The notes below the pieces were generated by a model. It saw nothing but the letters and a program-made list of their open reading frames with translations, searched no databases and had not been told where the DNA came from. A program made the translations under genes and the position numbers. Positions 6,894 to 14,417 of a DNA stretch of 29,577 bases are shown piece after piece. Every line of letters starts with the position of its first letter. Positions within the stretch are counted from its first letter, which is position 1. The DNA is taken from the NCBI GenBank assembly GCA_964424035.1, contig CAYRHB010000033.1, positions 1 through 29,577 of the forward strand, written 5' to 3'. Source of the stretch: Leptolinea sp964424035. Lineage in GTDB: Bacteria > Chloroflexota > Anaerolineae > Anaerolineales > Anaerolineaceae.

Positions 6894-7780
6894 AAAATCA
6901 GAAACAATTTATTTTGAGATTTTTGTGTATATTTTTCAGTGGTTTCTGTATTCTGTTATCTGCGTTGAAGTTTCCTGTCTCTCGCAACGGTTTTAGTTCA
7001 ATTGAGACTTTTTCGTATCTGGCAGACCTGCAGGCAAACGGTGCAAGGGTACCCGGATCAACTGCCCATCTGTATTCAAGGGAATATCTGGCTGATCAAA
7101 TGCGGGAATTGGGGTGGACAGTGGATATTCAATCCGGAATGATCAATGGACATGAATTCCATAATATTTACGCCCGGCATGGATCCGGACCAATGAAACT
7201 GTTGCTGGGCAGTCATTACGATTCAAGACTTGTTGCCGATCAGGATCTGGATAGTAGACTTCGGAACCACCCGGTCCCCGGGGTTAATGATGGCGGGTCT
7301 AGCACGGCTATTCTTCTGGAATTGGCTCGTATTTTGCCGCCGGGTAAATCTGAAGGGATCGGAATTGCCTTCTTTGATATTGAAGATCAGGGAAATATTC
7401 CCGGTTGGCAATGGATTCTGGGTAGTATGGAATTTGTCAAAAGTAATTCGGATCTGCCCGAAAAAATGGTACTGGTAGATATGGTGGGTGGACATCTTCA
7501 GACTATTCAACCACCGGAAAATTCGAATCGCGAAATGTATCAGGAAATCCAGACAGTCGCGACCGACCTTGGATATGGGGAGAGTTTTCTTGACCCTTCG
7601 AAACGCGGGATCATAGATGATCATGTCCCATTTTACGAAGCAGGAGTCTCATCTGTCGATTTAATTGATATTATTGATCCCTACTGGCATACAACGTCGG
7701 ATGATCTGGAAAACGTGAATCTAAACAGTCTGCAAAAAGCTGGCGAAACGCTTTTTGTGTGGATAATGACTCATTATTAA
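6890..7780 (+). CDS. Exported M28-family zinc peptidase / glutaminyl-cyclase-like protein
   Basis: This 296-residue protein has an N-terminal hydrophobic segment (about 8-27) after a Lys/Arg-containing start, so it is secreted or membrane-anchored. The rest fits the M28 / glutaminyl-peptide cyclotransferase fold. Metal ligands are visible in order: H109 in GSHYDSR, D134 in GVNDGGSS, E165 in FDIEDQG, D197 in LVDMVGG and H267 in YWHTTSDD. The PGVNDGGSSTA and HTTSDDL signatures are shared by aminopeptidases and bacterial glutaminyl cyclases, and I cannot decide between them. ATG at 6890 overlaps the trmFO stop (ATGA), with GAGG six bases upstream, so it is coupled to trmFO although no shared function is known. 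Confidence 0.88.
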   Translation: MKNQKQFILRFLCIFFSGFCILLSALKFPVSRNGFSSIETFSYLADLQANGARVPGSTAHLYSREYLADQMRELGWTVDIQSGMINGHEFHNIYARHGSGPMKLLLGSHYDSRLVADQDLDSRLRNHPVPGVNDGGSSTAILLELARILPPGKSEGIGIAFFDIEDQGNIPGWQWILGSMEFVKSNSDLPEKMVLVDMVGGHLQTIQPPENSNREMYQEIQTVATDLGYGESFLDPSKRGIIDDHVPFYEAGVSSVDLIDIIDPYWHTTSDDLENVNLNSLQKAGETLFVWIMTHY

Positions 7781-7789
7781 AAATGGCGC

Positions 7790-7818
7790 TTGACAAGTAG
7801 ATTCCATTTTCATAGAAT
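7790..7818 (+). promoter_or_regulatory. Strong sigma-70-type promoter of the cold-shock leader
   Basis: TTGACA (7790-7795, perfect -35), a 17-base spacer, then TAGAAT (7813-7818, one mismatch to TATAAT). The start site should be near 7825. It is the best sigma-70-type promoter seen in the window and lies about 160 bases before the cold-shock gene. Confidence 0.85.
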
Positions 7819-7827
7819 AATTGCAGT

Positions 7828-7875
7828 ATGGCGATTGTGTACTTAGATCAAAGAAGAGGGGACCGGTCTGTTTAA
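7828..7875 (+). CDS. Possible 15-residue leader peptide
   Basis: ATG at 7828 lies about three bases after the predicted transcription start and opens a 15-codon frame, MAIVYLDQRRGDRSV, ending in TAA at 7873-7875. It has no room for a ribosome binding site, so translation would have to be leaderless. The frame runs through the left arm of the terminator stem and stops in its loop, the arrangement expected of a leader-peptide attenuator. A chance frame this short is quite possible. Confidence 0.25.
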   Translation: MAIVYLDQRRGDRSV

Positions 7876-7904
7876 CCGTGCCACAGGCCGGGGTTTTTTG
7901 TTTT
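7863..7904 (+). terminator. Intrinsic terminator / attenuator upstream of the cold-shock gene
   Basis: CCGGTCTGT (7863-7871) pairs with ACAGGCCGG (7883-7891), nine pairs including one G-U, with an 11-base loop. It is followed by TTTTTTGTTTT (7894-7904), giving a textbook intrinsic terminator about 40 bases after the promoter start. GCCGG at 7887-7891 can alternatively pair with CCGGC at 7912-7916, a possible antiterminator. The short RNA made by termination could be a small RNA in its own right. Confidence 0.8.
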
Positions 7905-7982
7905 AAGCCTGCCGGCATCCTTGATTTGTCGTAGTCACAGAGGCCAATCAACCATCCGTTTTAGTATCAGGAGTGTATTCTA

Positions 7983-8192
7983 ATGAGCGATAGCGAAACC
8001 GGCACTGTAAAGTGGTTCAACACAAGCAAGGGATACGGCTTCATACAGCGTAACGGTGCCCCCGATGTGTTCGTCCACTACTCGGCGATTGATGCTGAGG
8101 GATTCAAGAACCTCGAAGAAGGTCAGAAAGTTGAATTTTCTATTGAGAAGAGCCCGAAAGGTTTGCAGGCTGTCCACGTCAAATTGATATAA
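7983..8192 (+). CDS. Cold-shock domain protein (CspA family)
   Basis: This 69-residue single-domain cold-shock protein binds single-stranded RNA/DNA, melts mRNA structure and acts in the cytosol. Both nucleic-acid-binding motifs are intact: RNP1-like KGYGFIQ (about 16-22) and RNP2-like VFVHYSA (about 29-35), preceded by the typical GTVKWFN. Length and sequence are normal for the family. ATG at 7983 has AGGAG about nine bases upstream. The gene stands alone, between a leader with an early terminator and a strong bidirectional terminator. Its long structured 5-prime leader suggests post-initiation control, as in many csp genes. I cannot tell which paralogue it is. Confidence 0.96.
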   Translation: MSDSETGTVKWFNTSKGYGFIQRNGAPDVFVHYSAIDAEGFKNLEEGQKVEFSIEKSPKGLQAVHVKLI

Positions 8193-8208
8193 TCGCTTTT
8201 ATTAAAAG

Positions 8209-8240
8209 AAACCTCCCCGTTAATCTCCGGGGAGGTTTTA
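8209..8240. terminator. Bidirectional terminator between the cold-shock gene and the mnmA operon
   Basis: AAACCTCCCC-type left arm (8209-8218) pairs with GGGGAGGTTT-type right arm (8229-8238), with a 10-base loop. T-runs follow on the plus strand and an A-rich stretch precedes it, so it can stop transcription from both sides. It serves the convergent genes ending at 8192 and 8238; the stop codon of the latter lies at its edge. Confidence 0.88.
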
Positions 8241-8510
8241 CTTTTTAACAGGTTGTTCTTCCTGGAATAACCAGTATCCGAGGGACAGGAAAATGACTGC
8301 TCCTACAACAGCTGAACCAAGTCGTAGCGGACCCAGGGTTCCAATAGCCAAACCGGCTGACACACCGGCGAAATGACCCAACCAGAATCCAATCCAACTA
8401 ACGAATAGATCGGTCATAAGCTTGGAGAATCCGCCACCTTTCCATAAATGGAAGGCAGCGCCCATCAATGTTGATATCAGAAAACCAAACAGGAGTGCCG
8501 GAAGGGTCAT
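8238..8510 (-). CDS. Small membrane protein, three predicted helices
   Basis: This 90-residue protein is unrecognised and mostly hydrophobic. Likely membrane helices lie at about 2-22 (LPALLFGFLISTLMGAAFHLW), 33-55 and 61-83, and the tail is charged (EEQPVKK). It has no catalytic motif. ATG at 8510 shares one base with the mnmA stop (TAATG), so translation is coupled to mnmA and it is the last gene of the cysteine desulfurase-mnmA operon, ending at a terminator. Sulfur transfer has no known need for such a protein, so the link may be only transcriptional. Confidence 0.75.
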   Translation of the reverse strand: MTLPALLFGFLISTLMGAAFHLWKGGGFSKLMTDLFVSWIGFWLGHFAGVSAGLAIGTLGPLRLGSAVVGAVIFLSLGYWLFQEEQPVKK

Positions 8511-9595
8511 TAATCTAAAACCTGAGATATTAATCCTCCGCCCAGACAGTTGTCATCTATATAGATTGCAGCCTGTTGACCGGGGGTGATATCACGTAAC
8601 TTTCTTTCGAATTTTACAAGAACTGTGCCATCTTCACGAGTAGATATTTTTGCGGGCTCAGGTGGAGCTTTATACCGGATTTTGATCTCAACCTCATTGG
8701 GAATGGAATCTGATGGATTCAGGATCCAATTCATTCCCTTCAGCAAACACTCATCAGAACCCAGTTCATCTTTCTTGCCAATTATTAGTGAGTTTGTACC
8801 AATTTCTTTTCTGATCACATAATAGGGTTCCAGAAAGGCTCCAAGCCCCTTTCGTTGTCCAATCGTATATTCGGACAAACCGGAATGCTCTCCCAGGATA
8901 TTCCCTGCTGTGTCCAGAATGGGTCCTGAGTGGCTTATTTCTGGAGCATATCTTCGGAGGAAATTCCGGTAGTCACTGCCAGCCAAAAAACACAGATCCT
9001 GGCTATCTTCTTTCTCTGCTGTCGGTAAATTGTTGGAACGGGCGATCTCTCTTACATCTGATTTTTGAAGCCCACCGATCGGCAACTGGGTTGACCGTAA
9101 TTGATCCATTGAAAGACCTGATAATACATAAGATTGATCTTTTGTGTGATCAAGACCTTTTAACAACTGTGTTGTACCATCAGGATTTGATTTTACGCGC
9201 GCGTAATGCCCGGTTGCCAGGAAGGATGCGCCGATATTTTTGGTTTCATTCAATAAAAATCCCCATCGAATAATTTGGTTGCAACGCACACATGGATTGG
9301 GCGTTATCCCGTTGCGATATCCATCAATAAAAGAATCAACGATTTCACGCCGGAACATATCTTTGATATCAATTACATAGAACGGGATACCAAGAATGGC
9401 AGCCACCTGCCTTGCGGCTGCAACGGAATCGGGAGTGCAGCATGAATTCTCACATTCCTTCCCCGGTTCTGTCCACAGGCGAAGCATGATTCCGGTGACA
9501 TCAAAACCCTGTTGAGTCAATAAAAAAGCTGCCACCGAGCTGTCAACCCCACCACTCATCGCGACAACTACTTTTTCAGTTTCTCTTTCTGTCAT
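8510..9595 (-). CDS. mnmA: MnmA, tRNA-uridine 2-sulfurtransferase
   Basis: MnmA activates U34 of Lys, Glu and Gln tRNAs with ATP and inserts sulfur to give 2-thiouridine. The 361-residue protein has the PP-loop AMSGGVDSS (about 13-21), catalytic C102 in NPCVRCN, and the persulfide-carrying C202 in DLCFLAG. ATGHYAR and SEYTIGQRKGLG are also typical of the family, and length is normal. ATG at 9595 overlaps the cysteine desulfurase stop by four bases (ATGA), so sulfur donor and thiolase are made together, as in the yrvO-mnmA pair of Bacillus. With TrmFO nearby, the window holds two separate tRNA uridine modification enzymes. Confidence 0.97.
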   Translation of the reverse strand: MTERETEKVVVAMSGGVDSSVAAFLLTQQGFDVTGIMLRLWTEPGKECENSCCTPDSVAAARQVAAILGIPFYVIDIKDMFRREIVDSFIDGYRNGITPNPCVRCNQIIRWGFLLNETKNIGASFLATGHYARVKSNPDGTTQLLKGLDHTKDQSYVLSGLSMDQLRSTQLPIGGLQKSDVREIARSNNLPTAEKEDSQDLCFLAGSDYRNFLRRYAPEISHSGPILDTAGNILGEHSGLSEYTIGQRKGLGAFLEPYYVIRKEIGTNSLIIGKKDELGSDECLLKGMNWILNPSDSIPNEVEIKIRYKAPPEPAKISTREDGTVLVKFERKLRDITPGQQAAIYIDDNCLGGGLISQVLD

Positions 9596-10758
9596 TGTCG
9601 CAACTGTTGTACTGATAATTCAAGTGCAGAGATCAGACTATTGATCTGGTCAGTAGTGGTCTCTTTACCGAGTGTAATCCGCAGACTTCCAATGGCAAGC
9701 TCAGGGGTAAGTCCCATGGATAGAAGAACATCTGATGGTTTCGACGAGCCTACTTTACACGCAGAACCGGAAGAACAGGTAAACCCCTTTGAATCCAAAT
9801 ATATTAATAACCTGTTCCCATCAATTCCAGAAAAAACAAAACTGGCATGATTGGGCAGCCTTAGAGTGGGATGCCCGGTCAGGTACGCATCAGGTATTTG
9901 GTCAAGCACGCCTGATATCAACTGATCGCGGAGGGAAATCAATTCATTGTTGCGATTGTCTATATCTTCTTGTGCCAGGGAAAATGCTTTTGCCATACCA
10001 ACAATCAAAGGGATATTTTGCGTACCCGCTCTATAATTAAATTCCTGTCCCCCGCCCGTCTGTGATGGCAACAATCCGGGTAACATATTCAATCCCAATA
10101 ATCCCACCCCTTTGGGCCCATACATTTTATGGGCACCAACAGAGATCAAATTTAGATTATCTCGTTTCATATCCATCGAAAGATGGGCAGCCGCCTGTAC
10201 AGCATCTGTGTGGAATGGAACCTCCAGCTCACGGCAAATTCTCCCAATATCCGCAATCGGGTTAATTGTACCGACCTCATTATTTCCATAGATTACAGAA
10301 ACCAGGGTTGTTTTTTTAGAAATTCTCTTTTTTACTTCGGATGGATCGACCATTCCATACATATCCACGGGAAGATAGACAAGTTCAAAACCATATAAAT
10401 CCTGCAATTGTTGAGCGGTTCTTGTAACCGCGTGATGTTCAACCGGTGTTGTTAGTATCTCATTGGCACCAGATTGTCTTCTTTGAAACAAAGCACATCC
10501 GCGAAGGGCGAGATTATCGCTTTCTGTTCCGCAGGATGTAAAAATAACCTCATTGTTTGAAGTATTTATCAGATTGGCGCATGTTGAGCGGGCTACTTCA
10601 AGGGCGGTTTCGGCCCTTTGTCCCAGACTGTGTACGGACGACGGATTTCCATAATTAATTGAGAAATACGGAAGCATGTCTGAGACGACAGACGGATCTA
10701 CTGGAGTTGTTGCGGCATAATCAAAATTTACAGGGATATTCATTTTGCACCGGTTCAT
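9592..10758 (-). CDS. iscS: Cysteine desulfurase (IscS/NifS family), sulfur donor for MnmA
   Basis: This PLP enzyme converts cysteine to alanine and a protein persulfide. The 388-residue protein begins FDYAATTPVDP after a short leader. It has the PLP lysine K211 in SVGAHKMYGPKG and catalytic C328 in the flexible loop FTCSSGSACKVGSS, which marks the NifS/IscS class rather than SufS. It sits directly before mnmA with a four-base overlap, so its main job is probably tRNA thiolation, though Fe-S assembly cannot be excluded. The start is uncertain. ATG at 10758 leaves almost no leader after the TATAAT at 10768-10763, while ATG at 10743 (MNIPVNFDYAA) better fits family starts. Confidence 0.94.
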   Translation of the reverse strand: MNRCKMNIPVNFDYAATTPVDPSVVSDMLPYFSINYGNPSSVHSLGQRAETALEVARSTCANLINTSNNEVIFTSCGTESDNLALRGCALFQRRQSGANEILTTPVEHHAVTRTAQQLQDLYGFELVYLPVDMYGMVDPSEVKKRISKKTTLVSVIYGNNEVGTINPIADIGRICRELEVPFHTDAVQAAAHLSMDMKRDNLNLISVGAHKMYGPKGVGLLGLNMLPGLLPSQTGGGQEFNYRAGTQNIPLIVGMAKAFSLAQEDIDNRNNELISLRDQLISGVLDQIPDAYLTGHPTLRLPNHASFVFSGIDGNRLLIYLDSKGFTCSSGSACKVGSSKPSDVLLSMGLTPELAIGSLRITLGKETTTDQINSLISALELSVQQLRQ

Positions 10759-10762
10759 GGGG

Positions 10763-10768
10763 ATTATA
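10763..10768 (-). promoter_or_regulatory. -10 element before the cysteine desulfurase
   Basis: Perfect TATAAT on the minus strand ending five bases before the first possible ATG. No convincing -35 is visible 16-18 bases upstream. If used, the mRNA starts at or near codon 1, so translation is either leaderless or begins at the second ATG (10743). Confidence 0.45.
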
Positions 10769-10810
10769 GCATGGGAGGTTCGGCGCTAACTTTCGTTGAT
10801 TGAACCTGAC

Positions 10811-10819
10811 TGATATAAT
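10811..10819 (+). promoter_or_regulatory. Extended -10 promoter of the phosphohexomutase operon
   Basis: TGATATAAT is a full extended -10 (TGnTATAAT). The start would be near 10826, giving a leader of about 28 bases with AAGAGG before the ATG at 10854. The -35 is poor, as is common for extended -10 promoters. It lies back to back with the TATAAT for the divergent cysteine desulfurase. Confidence 0.6.
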
Positions 10820-10853
10820 GAAATAACCCAATCTTATTTGTTAAGAGGTCAAA

Positions 10854-12277
10854 ATGGCTTTTCAAATTCATTTTGGAACAGATGGCTGGCGTGGAGTAAT
10901 TGCTGAAGAATACACATTTGATAATGTCCGTCGATGCTCTCAAGGATTTGCCACGTACATGATCGAAACCGGCAACCAGGGAAAGTGGTTTGTAATCGGG
11001 CATGATAAACGGTTCGGATCAGAAGATTTTGCTATGGCAGCAGCTGAAGTTCTTGCCGGCAATGGTTTGAAGGTTTATTTGACCGATGGTGCCACACCAA
11101 CACCGGTAATATCATATTCCGTTGTTCATAAGAAAGCGGCTGGCGCAATCAACATTACAGCCTCCCACAATCCTCCGACAGATAATGGCTTTAAAGTCAG
11201 AAATTTCACCGGCGGCGCTATTGATCCGGACGGCCTGGTAAAAATTGAGAAGAATATTCCCGATTCAATGAACGATGTCAAACGCATGCCATCTATTGAG
11301 GCTCTAGAAAAGGGTTTTATTGTAAAGTTTGATCCAGCACCAGACTACCTGAAACACTTGGAAGACCTCATAGACGTGGAACCGATAAAACAAGCTGGTC
11401 TGAATATAGTTGTTGATTGCATGTGGGGGAATGGCGCCGGTTGGTTTTCCCATATCCTGGCCGGTGGAAAGACGAAAATAACAGAAATCCATAACAGCCG
11501 GAATCCTTCATTCCCTGAGATGAAGCGACCTGAACCAATTCCACCAAATATTAATGTCGGGTTGCAGACCACAGTAGACAAGAAGGCGGATGTACTGCTT
11601 ATCACGGATGGTGATGCTGACCGGGTTGGTATTGGCGATGAAAAAGGCAATTTTGTCAACCAACTACAGGTTTATGCCTTATTGGCTTACTATTTGCTTG
11701 AAACCCGAAAACAGCGGGGCGCGATTGTTCGAACGTTATCCACTACATGTATGCTGGATAAGCTGGGAAAGATTTACGATGTACCCGTTTATGAAACCGG
11801 TGTTGGATTCAAATATGTAGCTCCCAAAATGACAGAAACAGACGCCATGATGGGTGGAGAAGAATCGGGCGGGTTTGCTTTCAGGGGAAATGTGCCTGAA
11901 CGGGATGGAATTCTAGCCGGTCTGTTTTTCCTTGACCTTATGGTAAAGACGGGTAAGAAACCTTCAGAATTGATTGATACGCTGTATGGAATTGTTGGCC
12001 CCCATTACTATGACCGTGTAGATCGCAGTTTTTCGGGTGACCGGAAATCGCGGGANNNNNNNNNNTCATTGATGCAAAACCAGAAGCCATAGGCGGATTG
12101 AAAGTTATGCGACTTGATACTACAGATGGTTTCAAGTTTGTTCTGGAGGATGGCGGCTGGATGTTAATTCGGTTCTCAGGAACCGAACCCATCATGAGGG
12201 TTTATACAGAAACTACGCATAAAGAAAAAGTACAGGCGATTTTGCAGGATGGATTAAAGATCGCCGGGCTATCGTAG
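10854..12277 (+). CDS. Phosphoglucomutase/phosphomannomutase family protein (interrupted by an assembly gap)
   Basis: This alpha-D-phosphohexomutase moves phosphate between C1 and C6 of hexoses for sugar-nucleotide or glycogen pathways. All four family signatures are present: phosphoserine S104 in TASHNPP, the metal loop DGDADRVGIG, the sugar-binding GEESGG, and the C-terminal phosphate-binding loop RFSGTEPIMRVYTE. The 10-N gap at 12056-12065 breaks the frame. After it the correct frame resumes at 12068 (IDAKPEAIGGLKV) and ends with TAG at 12275-12277. For the gene to be intact the real gap length must be 2 modulo 3, so 10 is a placeholder and this is not a frameshift. ATG at 10854 has AAGAGG upstream. 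Substrate (glucose, mannose or glucosamine) cannot be told. Confidence 0.93.
12056..12065. other. Assembly gap (10 N)
   Basis: Ten N inside the phosphohexomutase gene. The flanking reading frames agree only if the missing length is 2 modulo 3, so the ten bases are a placeholder. By comparison with family length, a few to about ten codons are probably missing. Confidence 0.95.
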
Positions 12278-12283
12278 GTATAC

Positions 12284-13093
12284 GTGTTGATAGATACACA
12301 TTGTCATCTGAACTTTAACTCATTCAATACTGACCTGGAAGAAGTAATAAAGCGTGCAAGGATAGCCGGAATAGTACGAATGGTTGTTCCGGCTATTGAT
12401 TTGTCAACATGTGATGAAGTACTGGATTTGGGCCAGCAGTTTAAAGAAATATTTCCCGCTATTGGTATCCATCCGAACGACTCAAATGATTTTATCCTTC
12501 GGGATATAGACAGGCTTTTCCAAATGGTCCAAAATTCAAAGGTTGTGGCTGTTGGCGAAATTGGTCTGGATGCCTACCATCAAGATGTTGCAATCAAACA
12601 ACAGATGATCAGCTTTGAAGCACAACTCGATATAGCCAACGAACTTGATCTTCCGGTACTTATCCATAATCGGGATGCTGATGAATGGGTTGAAAAATGC
12701 CTGACAAAATGGATCATCAGACGCAAGAATAAATCCGGGAAAGAGCATGCTGCGGGAATAATGCATTCATTTAGCTCCTCTTTAGGTTTTGCACAGAGGG
12801 TTATTGAGATGGGTTTTTATATTGGCGCATCTGGACCGGTGACATACAAGAACGCGCAGGAAAGAAGAAACATTTTCCAGAAAATTCCGAGGGACAAAGT
12901 CGTTCTGGAAACAGATGCTCCATTTTTAACACCTCACCCATTCCGCGGGAAACGCAATGAACCTTCGTATGTAAAATATATTGCCGATGAGTTTTCCCGC
13001 ATGTGGGACATGTCACAGGAAGATGTTCAAAAACAAACAACAACAAATGCCGCCAGGATTTTTCGATGGAACGAATTGATGCAGCAAAAATAA
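12284..13093 (+). CDS. tatD: TatD-family metal-dependent deoxyribonuclease
   Basis: This 269-residue TatD-type hydrolase is a cytosolic 3-prime exonuclease with a TIM-barrel fold. Metal ligands are visible: H6 and H8 in IDTHCHLNF, the Glu in VGEIGLD (about 93), His in LPVLIHNRDA, His in GIMHSFS and Asp in ETDAPFL. Length matches the family. The start is GTG at 12284 or the TTG right after it, 6 bases beyond the phosphohexomutase stop, with only a weak ribosome binding site, so it probably depends on coupling. Its end overlaps the polyprenyl synthase start by 28 bases. YchF/YjjV-type paralogues cannot be separated by eye, so the symbol denotes the family. Confidence 0.93.
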   Translation: MLIDTHCHLNFNSFNTDLEEVIKRARIAGIVRMVVPAIDLSTCDEVLDLGQQFKEIFPAIGIHPNDSNDFILRDIDRLFQMVQNSKVVAVGEIGLDAYHQDVAIKQQMISFEAQLDIANELDLPVLIHNRDADEWVEKCLTKWIIRRKNKSGKEHAAGIMHSFSSSLGFAQRVIEMGFYIGASGPVTYKNAQERRNIFQKIPRDKVVLETDAPFLTPHPFRGKRNEPSYVKYIADEFSRMWDMSQEDVQKQTTTNAARIFRWNELMQQK

Positions 13094-14052
13094 CTAACCC
13101 GTTTGATTATGTAAAACCTGATATTAAAGAGATGGAGAAATTAGTTCGTCTCCAGACAAATGGCAGCCATGAAGATCTTGGCAAGGCGCTGGATCACTTG
13201 CTTTCGGCGGGCGGAAAACGAATCAGACCAACAATCACCATTTTGATTGGCAAGTGTCTGGCTGCTGATTATCAAACTACAATCACAATAGCAGCAGCGA
13301 TTGAATTGTTACATACAGCCACTCTTGTTCACGATGACCTTATTGATGGTTCGCTTCTTCGGAGGGGTTCTCCCACCCTGAACGCTCACTGGTCTGCCGG
13401 TGCCACAGTTCTCACAGGAGATTTTTTATTCGCCTGTGCGGCCAAATTGGCATCTGAGACCCGCTCGAGTGATGTAATGATAAAGTTCTCGGATACTCTC
13501 CGAACAATTGTAAACGGAGAGATCAGCCAGATGTTCACTTCGAGGTGCAAACCTGGATTGGATGAGTACTATAACCGCATCTATGCGAAAACCGCTTCTC
13601 TTTTTGAAACCTCTGCACAGGCAGCCTCTCTGATCAATGAATCAAGTGACCATATTCAAAAAGGTCTGGGTCTTTTTGGACGAAAACTGGGAATGGCATT
13701 TCAGATCAAAGACGATATTCTTGATTTGACCGGCGATGAATCCGTCATGGGGAAACCTAAAGGTAGTGATCTTCGTCAAGGTCTGATTACACTTCCAACT
13801 CAATTGTTCATTGAAGAATATCCGGAAAACCCTTTGATAAAAAGAATCCTGGAACAGGGATGCTTACAAAATCAGGATGAAACATCCAGATTGATCGAAA
13901 ATATTTTAGAGAGTGACGTTATAGGAAAATCACAAAATATTGCTGATGATTTCATCGAAAATTGCATCTGTGAGTTGCATGTTCTTCCGGAATCCCATGA
14001 AAAAGCTCTCCTGATCAATTTGGCTCATGCTCAGAGTAGTAGAACGAATTAG
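13066..14052 (+). CDS. Trans-polyprenyl diphosphate synthase
   Basis: This enzyme condenses isopentenyl diphosphate onto an allylic diphosphate to make quinone or lipid prenyl chains. The 328-residue protein has GGKRIRP (about 47-53), the first Asp-rich motif DDLIDGSLLRRG beginning at D90, and the second, IKDDILD, with D216. The long-chain (hexa- to octaprenyl, menaquinone side chain) class is likely because bulky residues just before the first motif are small, but chain length cannot be fixed by eye. I chose ATG at 13066 (AGGA about seven bases upstream). The upstream frame from 13003 is TatD read in another frame. It is the last gene of this operon, followed by a weak hairpin and a 365-base gap. 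Confidence 0.93.
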   Translation: MERIDAAKITNPFDYVKPDIKEMEKLVRLQTNGSHEDLGKALDHLLSAGGKRIRPTITILIGKCLAADYQTTITIAAAIELLHTATLVHDDLIDGSLLRRGSPTLNAHWSAGATVLTGDFLFACAAKLASETRSSDVMIKFSDTLRTIVNGEISQMFTSRCKPGLDEYYNRIYAKTASLFETSAQAASLINESSDHIQKGLGLFGRKLGMAFQIKDDILDLTGDESVMGKPKGSDLRQGLITLPTQLFIEEYPENPLIKRILEQGCLQNQDETSRLIENILESDVIGKSQNIADDFIENCICELHVLPESHEKALLINLAHAQSSRTN

Positions 14053-14417
14053 AAGTATTAATTTCGGAAATCTTCTAATCACGATTGATAATCGGATCTG
14101 AAGTGACCATTCAGATCTCTTTGGTTTAATGAGGGTGAATAAAGGAATATTGGTTGCATCTCATACAAGTGACTGAACATTTATTTTCTAATTGAATACA
14201 AATCAACCCGCTTATATTTTCTTGAAGACCTTACCAATATACAAACAACTATTCATTTCGTAGGTATTAACACCTTTGGATATCCATTCACTCGCTATAG
14301 ATCAACAACATGTAATCATTCCCCATCAGTAAATTCAGAACCCTTTGGAAAACTTCGGGTTATAGAAACAAAGCTCAAAACATGCTTTGAACTATTCGCC
14401 ATTCCGGAGGCATAAAA
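14053..14417 (+). other. AT-rich intergenic region upstream of the lipid synthase operon
   Basis: These 365 bases hold no credible gene on either strand. They contain a hairpin near the start (14095-14117), a weak sigma-54-like sequence at 14144-14158 (GG, ten bases, GC, with a perfect TTGCA but poor -24 flank), and a 6-bp inverted repeat CAAAGC/GCTTTG at 14369-14374 and 14384-14389 about 30 bases before the start codon. No sigma-70 promoter with both hexamers is convincing. The length suggests the control region of the cluster lies here. Confidence 0.6.
14095..14120 (+). terminator. Weak terminator-like hairpin after the polyprenyl synthase
   Basis: GATCTGAA (14095-14102) and TTCAGATC (14110-14117) pair perfectly around a 7-base loop and are followed by the T-rich TCTTTGGTTT. 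The stem is only 8 bp and half A/T, so termination would be partial. It may instead be an operator-like palindrome for the following cluster. Confidence 0.4.

Noticed and set aside
12056..12092. Frameshift or early stop in the phosphohexomutase
   Set aside because: The frame changes only because the gap is padded with a fixed 10 N; the conserved C-terminus continues in another frame right after it.
13003..13065. Longer start for the polyprenyl diphosphate synthase
   Set aside because: The extra 21 residues are tatD read in another frame; ATG at 13066 has a well-spaced AGGA.
14053..14417. tRNA or other known RNA gene in the long intergenic region
   Set aside because: No cloverleaf or CCA-type 3-prime end, T-loop consensus or other familiar RNA pattern could be found by eye.
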